A stretch of 64,000 nt of DNA, from contig NZ_MTAW01000162.1 in the NCBI RefSeq assembly GCF_002154725.1, positions 1 through 64,000 on the forward strand, given 5' to 3'. The position numbers were made by a program, and so were the translations under genes. The notes under the pieces were generated by a model. That model was not told where the DNA came from and searched no databases. It saw only the letters and a list, made by a program, of their open reading frames with translations. This stretch comes from Nostoc sp. 106C. Lineage in GTDB: Bacteria; Cyanobacteriota; Cyanobacteriia; Cyanobacteriales; Nostocaceae. Shown here in pieces: positions 8,962 through 17,301 of the stretch (the first letter of the stretch is position 1; the number at the start of each line of letters is the position of its first letter).

Positions 8962-11121
8962 TCATCCCCTCACTACCGTTATCGGCTGGGCTGGTATCCA
9001 GACAGTAAAAATTGAGCCGATGCCTACAGTAGACTCTACTTCAATTCGACCGCGATGAAGTTCCACAAGTTGTTTAGTTAACGCTAAACCAAGTCCTGTA
9101 CCTTCGTAACGGCGACGATAGGGTGTATCTAGTTGCTGAAATTTCTCAAACAATAATGGTAATTGTTCTTCAGGAATGCCAATACCAGTATCTTCTACTT
9201 GAAAGATAGCAGTGTCGTCTTCTACCCAAAGTCGCAAGGTAACGTTGCCACCTTGAGGCGTAAATTTAATGGCATTAGCTAATAAATTGGAAATAATTTG
9301 TTCTACTCTTGTAGCATCGGCAGTAAAGCGATCGCGTCTTGGGTCAATTTGCAAATCAACTGTGAGATGCAGCTGTTCGTTTGTAGCTTTGTCTTCTAGC
9401 GCTTTCACAGTATTTTCCGCCACATTCCTTAAGGAAAATTCCGTAATATTTAAAACTGTTTTGCCAGCCTCAATTTGAGATAAATCGAGGATGTCATTAA
9501 TCATTTCTAATAAATGTTCGCCACTGTCGTGGATTGTTTGTAGATAATCGCGTTGTCGTTGACTCAACTCACCCAAAGGCCAGCGTAACAGTGTAGAAGA
9601 CATGCCAATGACATAAGTTAAAGGAGTCAGCAATTCATGGCTGATGGTGGCGAGAAATTCATTTCTGAGGCGGCTAGCGGCTTCGGCGGCAAGAAGGGCA
9701 TCACGCAATGCCATTGTGCGTTCCACAACTCGTTGTTCGAGAGTGTGTTTTTCTTGAGTTAGCGATCGCATTAATTCTGATTGGTGAATTGCGATCGCTA
9801 ATTGTTCCGCAATCGAAGTCAGCAAGTTTGTTTCGCTTTCACTCCATTCTCGCGGACTATTGCACTGATGAGCAATTAATAACCCCCACAGCTTTTCCTC
9901 AAACATAATTGGGGCAGCTAACTTTGCTCGTACCTTGACTTCCCTTAAAAAACTTAACAAACACTCTTCTAGAGCATAAGTTTTTTCGACATCATCCACA
10001 GCCAAGGTAAAGCCTTGACGATACTTCTCCCAACATTGGGAAGTGTGCAGAAAGCACATTTCTTCTCTGTAATTCAATACTGAGGGAATTGTATCTGTTG
10101 CCCGGACTTCATAAACAATACAACCCCCATGCTGTTGATAGTCTTGTAGTGGGGGTTGGGGGTTGAGTGGCGTTTTTGGTGAGTATGGCCCGTTGAACGA
10201 CTGGGGAAGATCTCCTCGTTGAGCACCCAGCCTTGTACGAAGGTTCGTGCCATTTAAGGCAGCAGTGTCAAACGGATGTTGTAAACTTGTACCTCTAGAA
10301 TCCTCAAATTTATAAATTACTAATCTATCTAATTCTAGAAACTCACGCACTTGTGTAACTGCCGTCGCCATAATTACTGATAAATCTAGGCTGCGGCGGA
10401 TTTGGTTTATCACCTGATTCAACAGTCGCTCTTGAGCAATCTGTTTTTTCAGAGCATCTTCTACTGGCTGACAGATGTAAGTGATGGAATAGTCTGGAGC
10501 CGTTGCTACATCCACCTCCTGTTTCATCTGCGGCAGAAGACATTCTAATAACAAGAGGCTAAATTGACCTTGAAGCGTACCATCATTAGTAGCGGGAATT
10601 TGACTATAACGTTGAAGATTTTGGTAAGTATAAGAATCAGAGCCAAACAAATCTCGCAACTTTACAAGGAAGGATGCGATCGCTTCTGAATTAAATGTCA
10701 AGCTAGTAGTTAGTTCTGCTGAGTCCTGATGACTGTAGACGCCTCTGCGGTGCCATCTAGAAGAAAGTTGCTGAGGTTGGTTAAGAGCGTTAAGCAAACT
10801 ATCAGTTGGGCTTACACCCGTTGTAGAAACTGATGTTGTGGAGTTAATTGCTTTTTCCTCTGCTTGTGTGCCAAACAGCAGTTGCTCCTGGACGCAATGC
10901 CCCAGCAAAAGCGCACTAAACTCTTCAGAAACTAGTAATGTAAAACGTTGTTCCTGCCACTCAGCAGGTACGCGTATCCTGGTCAGCACAGCTTCTGTTA
11001 CCACCAAAGTCTCACTTTCCACTGCTTGAGCCATCTGCTGTAACAATTCCCCAAGCTGATTAAATGTATCTGAGGGTAAGGTTCGGGAGAAGCTCAAATC
11101 AGAAGAACTAAGCATGTTCAA
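8962..11121 (-). CDS. GAF-domain sensor histidine kinase
   Basis: A 719-residue, probably soluble, two-component sensor. An N-terminal sensory region of about 200 residues has no clear assignment. A GAF domain spans about 235-450, a short coiled coil 455-485, the H-box LATISHELLTPL (His495) and a HATPase domain with N-box NLLANAIKF, DTGIGIP and EGTGLGLAL. The GAF core resembles phytochrome-type GAFs (FTLAVDDVEKTYALEEC, VRAKLAAPIMFEEKLWGLLIAHQC). Cys387 aligns with the usual bilin-binding Cys, but the following His is Leu, so chromophore binding is doubtful. About residues 276-332 appear to be an extra low-complexity insertion. No response regulator is adjacent. Confidence 0.88.
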   Translation of the reverse strand: MNMLSSSDLSFSRTLPSDTFNQLGELLQQMAQAVESETLVVTEAVLTRIRVPAEWQEQRFTLLVSEEFSALLLGHCVQEQLLFGTQAEEKAINSTTSVSTTGVSPTDSLLNALNQPQQLSSRWHRRGVYSHQDSAELTTSLTFNSEAIASFLVKLRDLFGSDSYTYQNLQRYSQIPATNDGTLQGQFSLLLLECLLPQMKQEVDVATAPDYSITYICQPVEDALKKQIAQERLLNQVINQIRRSLDLSVIMATAVTQVREFLELDRLVIYKFEDSRGTSLQHPFDTAALNGTNLRTRLGAQRGDLPQSFNGPYSPKTPLNPQPPLQDYQQHGGCIVYEVRATDTIPSVLNYREEMCFLHTSQCWEKYRQGFTLAVDDVEKTYALEECLLSFLREVKVRAKLAAPIMFEEKLWGLLIAHQCNSPREWSESETNLLTSIAEQLAIAIHQSELMRSLTQEKHTLEQRVVERTMALRDALLAAEAASRLRNEFLATISHELLTPLTYVIGMSSTLLRWPLGELSQRQRDYLQTIHDSGEHLLEMINDILDLSQIEAGKTVLNITEFSLRNVAENTVKALEDKATNEQLHLTVDLQIDPRRDRFTADATRVEQIISNLLANAIKFTPQGGNVTLRLWVEDDTAIFQVEDTGIGIPEEQLPLLFEKFQQLDTPYRRRYEGTGLGLALTKQLVELHRGRIEVESTVGIGSIFTVWIPAQPITVVRG

Positions 11122-11203
11122 GAATTTAGTGAGGGGCTGGCTGCTAGGCTAAAAGGTTGTTTCTTGTATTGTAATCAACAGTTTAAGACGGTAATACAGA
11201 ATT

Positions 11204-14200
11204 ATGCATCGTGTAAGTGCCACATCCGGAGGTTGGAATCAGTCAGAAGACCTGATTTTTATAGAACAAACTCCAGCTCCCTTTGTATTTATTACGGCTG
11301 CTGATACCGACATTCAAACTCTGGCAGCTGCGGTTCCCAAACTACCTGCGACATTCCCTGATTTAAGAGTCGCAAACTTATTGCAGTTACAGCAACAAAT
11401 TAGTATTGACACTTACGGAGAGCAAGTTTTAGAACTTTCCCAGATTATAATTTTGCGCCTATTAGGAGGACGTTCTTACTGGGCTTACGGCTTAGAAGTG
11501 GTGCAAGAAATTGTTCAACGTAATAATATAACCCTCATTGTAATGCCAGGGGACGATGCTTTTGATCCCCATTTAATTTCTCAGTCTAACTTGCCTTTAG
11601 ATATTGTTAACCAAGTCTGGCAATACTTTAACCAAGGTGGTGTAGATAATTTTGTTAACGCACTCAAGTTTATTGCTGATACTTGCCTATCAACTTCTTT
11701 CAATCCTCCACCACCGCAGTTGGTTCCGCGTATGGGTTTGTATGAGTGGGCAACAGAAGCAGGGGTGCAGGGGCGCAGGGAGCAAGGGGAGGAAAGAAAT
11801 AAATATTGCCCAATGCCCAAAGTCGGTATTCTCTTCTACCGCGCTCATTATCTGGCAGGAAATACAAAGGTAATTAATGCTTTATGCCAAGCCTTGGTAC
11901 AGAAAAATTTACAACCAGTGCCAGTGTTTGTTTCTTCACTGCGCGAACCGGATATCCAAGTTGAGTTGAGCGAGTTTTTTCAGCCAAAAGACTCGGAACA
12001 AATTGCACTGCTGCTCAATACCACCAGTTTTTCTCTGGCGCGGTTGGAAACAGAAACACCTCAGATTGAATTGTGGGAACAATTGGATGTGCCAGTTTTG
12101 CAGGTAATCCTTAGTGGTGGTGCTGTTGAGCAGTGGGAGTTACAGTGGTCGGGTCTTTCTCCCCGCGATATCGCTATGAATGTGGCACTTCCAGAGGTTG
12201 ATGGACGAATTATTAGTCGCGCTGTCTCTTTTAAAACAGTACAAGCTCGCAATCAGAATTTAGAAACAGATGTGGTAGTTTATGAGCCAGTGAGCGATCG
12301 CATTGAGTTCGTCACCCAACTAGCAGCCAATTGGGTGCGCCTGCGTTCCAAGCCACCCCAAGAACGGCGCATAGCCTTAATTGTCGCAAATTATCCTAAC
12401 CGTGATGGCCGCCTAGCTAATGGTGTGGGACTGGATACCCCAGCTAGTTGTATCGAAATTCTCCAGGCTTTGCAGTTGGCTGGCTATCAGGTTGAAAATT
12501 TACCTGCTGATGGCGATGCGTTAATTCAACGTCTCACTGCTGGGGTGACAAACGATCCAGAAGGTAAAGATTGGCGTCCAGTACAGCAAAGTCTCTCTTT
12601 GTCAGAGTATCAAGATTATTTTGCTACTTTGCCAGAGCCAGTACAGCAAGGTATATCTCAACGCTGGGGACAAGAAGAAAATAACAATGCCCCATGCCCC
12701 ATGCCCTATGCCCAATTCCCAATTCCCGGTATTCAACTCGGTAACGTCTTCGTAGGAATTCAGCCAGCACGGGGTTATGAGCTTGACCCTAGTTTGAATT
12801 ATCATGCACCAGATTTAGAACCAACCCACACCTATTTAGCTTTTTATTATTGGGTGAGGGAATGTTTTGCTGCGGATGCTGTGGTTCATGTAGGCAAACA
12901 TGGAAATCTCGAATGGCTTCCGGGTAAAAGTCTAGCTTTATCGAGTAATTGTTATCCAGAAGTAGCTTTGGGGCCAATGCCTCACTTATACCCATTTATT
13001 GTTAATGATCCTGGTGAAGGTTCACAAGCTAAACGTCGCACTCAAGCCGTAATTATTGACCATTTAACACCCCCCATGACTCGTGCAGAACTATATGGTT
13101 CACTGCAACAATTGGAGAATTTAATTGATGAATATTATGAAGCTGAAAGTTTAGATCCAGTGCGATTGCCAATGATTCGCGATCGTATCCGCGAACTCAT
13201 TCTTCAAGAAAATTTACATCAGGATTTAGGCATTAGCAATGACCAAGAGATTTTGAATTTAGAACTTTTAATTTTGAATTCAATCAACGGTTATCTTTGC
13301 GAATTAAAAGAAGCTCAAATTCGTGATGGATTGCACATTTTTGGGCAATGTCCTCAAGGAAGGCAATTACGCGATTTAATAGTAGCGATCGCCCGCATAC
13401 CCAATCGTCATTCTATCGGTATTACCCGCGCTTTAGCTCAAGATTGGGGTTTAGATTTCGACCCCCTGATAGCAGATTTGTCAATAGTCAGTGGTCAATG
13501 GTCAGTAGTCAATGGTAAAAATTGTCATACTCTGGGTGATATCGTTGAAGTTCTAGAAGAACACGCCGCTTTCCTAGTCGAACAACTCATAACTCACAAC
13601 TCAGTACTCACAACTCAGCACTCACAACTCAGCACTGTTCTCAACTGGATATCCGCAAAACTCCTCCCAGCTTTGCAACAAACCCAGCAAGAAATTACCA
13701 ACTTGTTACGCGGACTCGATGGCAGATATATCCAGAGTGCTGCATCTGGCGCACCCACACGTGGTCGCCCCGAAGTTTTACCCACTGGTAAAAACTTTTA
13801 CTCTGTCGATATTCGCGCTTTGCCTACAGAAACAGCCTGGGATATAGGTAGAAAAGCAGCCGAAACCTTGATTGAGCGTTATACACAAGATAATGGCGAG
13901 TATCCCAAAACACTAGCATTATCTGTATGGGGCACTTCCACCATGCGAACTGGAGGTGATGATATCGCGGAGGCGTTAGCGTTGTTAGGTGTGCAACCTG
14001 TATGGGATGGTGCAGCCAGGCGTGTAGTAGATTTTGAAATTTTGCCACTGTCAGTTTTAGGAAGACCTCGTGTCGATGTCACTTTACGAATTTCTGGGTT
14101 CTTCCGAGATGCTTTTCCTAACTTAATTGATTTATTTGACTCAGCCGTACAAGCAGTAGCGGCGTTAGCGGAATCACCAGAGCAAAACCCGCTAGCAGCG

Positions 14201-15016
14201 CAAGTTCTCCAAGATACTGATTTTTGGACTGCACAAGGTTTAACTTCAGAAGAAGCAATTGTGCGATCGCGCTACCGCATCTTTGGGTCTAAACCAGGTG
14301 CTTATGGTGCTGGACTCCAAGGCTTAATTGAATCGCAAAATTGGACAGATGACCAGGATTTAGCTCGTGCCTACATCAACTGGAGTTCTTACGCCTACAC
14401 TAACGCTAGTTCACCTCAAGAACAAGGGGGCTTAGGGGGCATTTCTGCACCCGAAGCCTTGAAGCAACGTTTGATGCAGACACAAGTTGTCTTGCACAAC
14501 CAAGATAACCGCGAACACGACTTGCTTGATTCGGATGATTATTACCAATTTCAGGGTGGTTTAACAGCCGCAGTGCGATCGCTTCAAGGAAAAAACCCCC
14601 AAACTTATTTTGGTGATAATTCTATTACTGCTCAACCACGAATCCGCCTACTCAAAGAAGAAATTGCCCGAGTATATCGTTCTCGTGTAGTCAATCCTAA
14701 ATGGATTGCAGGAATGATGCGCCACGGTTATAAAGGAGCATTTGAAATGGCAGCAACAATGGATTTTCTTTTTGCTTATGATGCTACAGCTCAATGTGTG
14801 GAAGACTATATGTATCACGGGATATTACAAGCTTATTTACTCGATCCGATTGTGTCAGAATTTATTTACAAAAAAAATCCTTGGGCATTGCGTGATATTG
14901 CTGAGAGACTATTAGAATCATACCAGCGCGGTTTATGGCAGGATGTAAATATACAAACATTAGAAATGTTACGAAATCTCGTACATCAAGCTGAAGCCGC
15001 GATAGAAGAACAATAA
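11204..15016 (+). CDS. cobN: Cobaltochelatase subunit CobN
   Basis: Large subunit of the ATP-dependent aerobic-type cobalt chelatase, related to magnesium chelatase ChlH, acting in cobalamin synthesis. The 1270 residues carry family segments such as RRIALIVANYPNRDGRLANG, DAVVHVGKHGNLEWLPGKS, FIVNDPGEGSQAKRR, GRNFYS-like GKNFYSVDIRALPTE, LALSVWGTSTMRTGGDDIAEA and HGYKGAFEMAATMD. Unusually, at least five low-complexity peptides encoded by intergenic-type tandem repeats interrupt the chain (about 11759-11818, 12674-12727, 13245-13286, 13482-13519 and 13581-13634), all in frame. A gene for a peptidoglycan-binding protein follows 18 bases later and may be co-transcribed. Confidence 0.95.
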   Translation: MHRVSATSGGWNQSEDLIFIEQTPAPFVFITAADTDIQTLAAAVPKLPATFPDLRVANLLQLQQQISIDTYGEQVLELSQIIILRLLGGRSYWAYGLEVVQEIVQRNNITLIVMPGDDAFDPHLISQSNLPLDIVNQVWQYFNQGGVDNFVNALKFIADTCLSTSFNPPPPQLVPRMGLYEWATEAGVQGRREQGEERNKYCPMPKVGILFYRAHYLAGNTKVINALCQALVQKNLQPVPVFVSSLREPDIQVELSEFFQPKDSEQIALLLNTTSFSLARLETETPQIELWEQLDVPVLQVILSGGAVEQWELQWSGLSPRDIAMNVALPEVDGRIISRAVSFKTVQARNQNLETDVVVYEPVSDRIEFVTQLAANWVRLRSKPPQERRIALIVANYPNRDGRLANGVGLDTPASCIEILQALQLAGYQVENLPADGDALIQRLTAGVTNDPEGKDWRPVQQSLSLSEYQDYFATLPEPVQQGISQRWGQEENNNAPCPMPYAQFPIPGIQLGNVFVGIQPARGYELDPSLNYHAPDLEPTHTYLAFYYWVRECFAADAVVHVGKHGNLEWLPGKSLALSSNCYPEVALGPMPHLYPFIVNDPGEGSQAKRRTQAVIIDHLTPPMTRAELYGSLQQLENLIDEYYEAESLDPVRLPMIRDRIRELILQENLHQDLGISNDQEILNLELLILNSINGYLCELKEAQIRDGLHIFGQCPQGRQLRDLIVAIARIPNRHSIGITRALAQDWGLDFDPLIADLSIVSGQWSVVNGKNCHTLGDIVEVLEEHAAFLVEQLITHNSVLTTQHSQLSTVLNWISAKLLPALQQTQQEITNLLRGLDGRYIQSAASGAPTRGRPEVLPTGKNFYSVDIRALPTETAWDIGRKAAETLIERYTQDNGEYPKTLALSVWGTSTMRTGGDDIAEALALLGVQPVWDGAARRVVDFEILPLSVLGRPRVDVTLRISGFFRDAFPNLIDLFDSAVQAVAALAESPEQNPLAAQVLQDTDFWTAQGLTSEEAIVRSRYRIFGSKPGAYGAGLQGLIESQNWTDDQDLARAYINWSSYAYTNASSPQEQGGLGGISAPEALKQRLMQTQVVLHNQDNREHDLLDSDDYYQFQGGLTAAVRSLQGKNPQTYFGDNSITAQPRIRLLKEEIARVYRSRVVNPKWIAGMMRHGYKGAFEMAATMDFLFAYDATAQCVEDYMYHGILQAYLLDPIVSEFIYKKNPWALRDIAERLLESYQRGLWQDVNIQTLEMLRNLVHQAEAAIEEQ
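11759..11818. repeat. In-frame repeat patch 1 in cobN
   Basis: GC/AG-rich run of the type GCAGGGG/GCAGGGAGC, ending in CCCAATGCCCAA, units that are otherwise intergenic in this group of organisms. It encodes about 20 residues (VQGRREQGEERNKYCPMPK) that break a conserved part of CobN. Confidence 0.6.
12674..12727. repeat. In-frame repeat patch 2 in cobN
   Basis: Tandem CCCCATG / CCCAATT heptamers, encoding about 18 residues (NNNAPCPMPYAQFPIP). The length is a multiple of three, so the CobN frame is kept. Confidence 0.75.
13245..13286. repeat. In-frame repeat patch 3 in cobN
   Basis: Repeats of the TTTTGAATT type, encoding EILNLELLILNSIN. The least certain of the five patches because it is short and diverged. 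Confidence 0.45.
13482..13519. repeat. In-frame repeat patch 4 in cobN
   Basis: Heptamers of the type GTCAATG/GTCAGTA, the classic short tandem repeat of these cyanobacteria, here encoding SIVSGQWSVVNG. Confidence 0.75.
13581..13634. repeat. In-frame repeat patch 5 in cobN
   Basis: Repeats of the type ACTCACA/ACTCAGC (seven-base spacing), encoding QLITHNSVLTTQHSQLST inside CobN. Confidence 0.75.
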
Positions 15017-15034
15017 GTGGTGTAGGAACCGAAT

Positions 15035-16237
15035 ATGGACAACCTCGCGTATTTCCACCTAGCTTTTGCTTACGAAGACAGTCAACCCAGCGAATTGGTT
15101 TCCCTTAGCTCTCTGTTTAACAAAGCAGCAACACCAGACTGGAAACGGCTTTCTGGCAGGGCTTGGAGGTACATGTTACCTCTTGCCCTCACCTTGTCTA
15201 TTCTCAGTGCTGTAAGTAGCGTTTTGGCACTTGAACGAGGCGATCAAGGCCCTTCTGTCAGGAATCTACAACAACAGTTGAAAAAAGTAGGCTTTTATCA
15301 AGCTCCTATTACTCAAATCTATGATTTTCCTACAGAAGATGCTGTCCGGCGTTTCCAAAAATCAGCTGGTTTACCAGTAGATGGTGTCGTCGGAGCCACT
15401 ACTCTGCAAAAATTAGAAAGCTGGCGTCCAAAGGCTGCAAGTGCAAATACACAAACGAAAAAACCCAGTACTAGCAACTCAGCTACTAAACCCACTGTTG
15501 TAAGTACAACTACACAGACGAAAAAACCCAGTACAACAAATACAGCAGCTAATACAACAGCTAAAAAAACTACTATTGCTACTGCATCCACTAGCAAGCG
15601 TAGCAATTCCAATTATCTTGTTAGAGGCGATGAAGGTGAAGAGGTCAGAGTTCTGCAAGAACGGTTGCGAATTGCTGGCTTTTACTATGGTAACGCCACA
15701 GGAATATTTGGCCCGATTACTGAAGAAGCAGTCAAGCGATTCCAAGACGCTTACAAACTAGATGCTGACGGCGTTGTTGGACCAGCAACTTTAGGGAAAT
15801 TGCCACCAATTGGTGTTGGTGGTGGTGAAGATGCGCCCAAAGCAGTGGTTGATCGAGATAAACTGCGCATCGGCGATCGCGGTGAAGCAGTTCGCGTTCT
15901 CCAAGAACATTTGATCAAAGCTGGATATTTAGAGGGAGAGCCAAACGGCTACTATGGACCCTATACGGCAGATGCTGTCCGCCGATTTCAAGCTGCTAAC
16001 TATTTAGCACCTAGTGGTGTTGCTGGTCCAACTACCAGAGCTAAGTTATATAGCTTAGTGACTAATGCTCCCAAGAGTGAGTTTAGTGTGTTGGAAATTC
16101 AAAGGCGATTACAGGAAAAGGGCTTTTACAAAGGTCAACTGAACGGAGTGATGGCAGACGATACCAAAAAAGCGATTAAGCAAGCCCAAGAATTTTACGG
16201 TATCAGTCTCAGTGATATAAGAAGCGGACGCTTTTAG
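15035..16237 (+). CDS. Peptidoglycan-binding protein with four PG_binding_1 units
   Basis: Cell-wall protein of 400 residues. A hydrophobic signal/anchor lies at about 47-65, late for a signal peptide, so the true start may be internal. PG_binding_1 repeats lie at about 68-127, 197-256, 279-338 and a weaker one at 352-394. Repeats show the usual GxxVRxLQxxL...G.FGPxTxxAVxxFQ...DGVVGPxTxxKL pattern. A Thr/Lys/Ser-rich linker (135-190) contains the direct repeat TQTKKPST. From memory this corresponds to Anabaena alr1690, whose transcript reads through into the antisense of furA. Here it likewise converges on furA, 130 bases away. Confidence 0.88.
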   Translation: MDNLAYFHLAFAYEDSQPSELVSLSSLFNKAATPDWKRLSGRAWRYMLPLALTLSILSAVSSVLALERGDQGPSVRNLQQQLKKVGFYQAPITQIYDFPTEDAVRRFQKSAGLPVDGVVGATTLQKLESWRPKAASANTQTKKPSTSNSATKPTVVSTTTQTKKPSTTNTAANTTAKKTTIATASTSKRSNSNYLVRGDEGEEVRVLQERLRIAGFYYGNATGIFGPITEEAVKRFQDAYKLDADGVVGPATLGKLPPIGVGGGEDAPKAVVDRDKLRIGDRGEAVRVLQEHLIKAGYLEGEPNGYYGPYTADAVRRFQAANYLAPSGVAGPTTRAKLYSLVTNAPKSEFSVLEIQRRLQEKGFYKGQLNGVMADDTKKAIKQAQEFYGISLSDIRSGRF

Positions 16238-16246
16238 CATCCGCTT
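16222..16246 (+). terminator. Weak hairpin at the end of the peptidoglycan-binding gene
   Basis: Inverted repeat AAGCGGA (16222-16228) and TCCGCTT (16240-16246) overlapping the stop codon. No T run follows, so termination should be leaky. That would fit read-through into the antisense strand of furA. Confidence 0.4.
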
Positions 16247-16366
16247 AGATACTGGCAGTAAGATGTCCCCAACTGATTGCTACCTCCGATAACAGCGAAT
16301 AAGAAACTGCTCAAAATTCCATATTTTGATTAGATTGAGGCTCCGCCTTCTTATCCCACCCAGGTG

Positions 16367-16822
16367 CTATAACGGCATCAGTGCCCTTTGGCACTTGGGA
16401 CATACTGCATGGATAGTTAGCTGACAATCAAGAAGATGGAAACCTTCTTTTTGAGCAGTTTTTGCTCCAATTTTCAAAATTGAGTCATTTTTGAACTCAA
16501 TCGTACTGTTACATCTGACACAGATGAGGTGATGGTGGTGATGAGGATAAGGCTGATTAAGTTCGTAATGTTTATGCCCTTCTCCCAGCTCTAATTCCCG
16601 TAAAATACCCATCCTGGCCATCAACTTTAAAGTTCGATAAATAGTTGACAGACTTATGCCTTCCCCATCAGTTTCTAGTCGATGATAAAGATCCTCAGCA
16701 CTGAGGTGCTCACCTTGCGGAAGTTCTTGGAAAATGTGTAGAATTGTTTCTCGTTGAGGAGTTAAACGCCAACCTCGGTCGTTTAATTCTGCTTTGAGTG
16801 AAGTAGAAGTGTAAACAGTCAT
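16367..16822 (-). CDS. furA: Ferric uptake regulator FurA
   Basis: Iron- and probably heme/redox-responsive transcription regulator. The 151 residues from the ATG at 16822 match the length of Anabaena FurA. The frame stays open to a TTG at 16840, but the MTVYTSTSLKAEL start is the family one. Seen: winged-helix GWRLTPQRETILHIF, recognition segment ISLSTIYRTLKLM, His-rich metal segment PYPHHHHHLICVRC and a second Cys pair CPKC near the C-terminus. The next upstream gene on this strand is sigC, as in Anabaena. The AT-rich upstream region (16823-16930) contains ATTGAGAATCTTTATT, a possible Fur-box-like site, so autoregulation is plausible (inference). Confidence 0.95.
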   Translation of the reverse strand: MTVYTSTSLKAELNDRGWRLTPQRETILHIFQELPQGEHLSAEDLYHRLETDGEGISLSTIYRTLKLMARMGILRELELGEGHKHYELNQPYPHHHHHLICVRCNSTIEFKNDSILKIGAKTAQKEGFHLLDCQLTIHAVCPKCQRALMPL

Positions 16823-17301
16823 ACTAATTTTTCTCAACAAAGCCTAATAGTTGAGAATATAGCAAATATTTTGAGGAATTTGCAACAACCATAGCTTATT
16901 GAGAATCTTTATTAAAGACTGAAGAATCATTTATGAAATCTTGATGAACTAAAGTAATAGATGATCCCCTCTATCAAAGCATCTTGAAAGTAGAGTTCGC
17001 AAAACTCCAGCTTAATTAAATGAAAATATTTGCCATAAACTCAAGAGAGATTTTGGCAACGGGGATCAAGCAACTTGGTTAGCTATAAATAGTTCAGAGG
17101 AGCCAGTGCGTTGTTAAGGTAGCAACGTTTTGGGGTTTTCCATAAACAACTGTTGAAAGGCTCCGCCGACTTTACTCTAGAGGAGAACCCGTAGACGCCC
17201 ACATAGTGGTTTGGAGTTCAATGTAATCGTTCCCGCTTTCTTAGGGTAGCAAATGGCGTTTAACAATCCATATACTTGGATTTTGTTCACTTCACTATTA
17301 A
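16823..17301. other. furA-sigC intergenic region with dispersed repeat
   Basis: No gene seen. The furA-proximal half is AT-rich and probably holds its promoter. The half next to the sigC stop (about 17090-17270) is a dispersed palindromic repeat sharing GAGGAGCCAGTGCGTTG-like and TAGCAA(C/A)TGGCGTT words with the copy at 20285-20440. Confidence 0.55.
17090..17270. repeat. Dispersed palindromic repeat (GAGCCAGTGCGTTG...GCAAATGGCGTT family)
   Basis: Begins GAGGAGCCAGTGCGTTG and ends GGGTAGCAAATGGCGTT. Related segments lie at about 20285-20440 and 52425-52530. It is non-coding and GC-richer than its surroundings. Confidence 0.6.

Noticed and set aside
8962-11121. Assigning the histidine kinase as a cyanobacteriochrome
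   Set aside because: The canonical Cys is present but the adjacent His is missing and the GAF fold is interrupted, so photoreception is not supported.
11122-11203. Cobalamin riboswitch in front of cobN
   Set aside because: Only about 80 bases separate cobN from the divergent kinase gene, too short for a B12 aptamer, and no B12-box-like sequence was seen.
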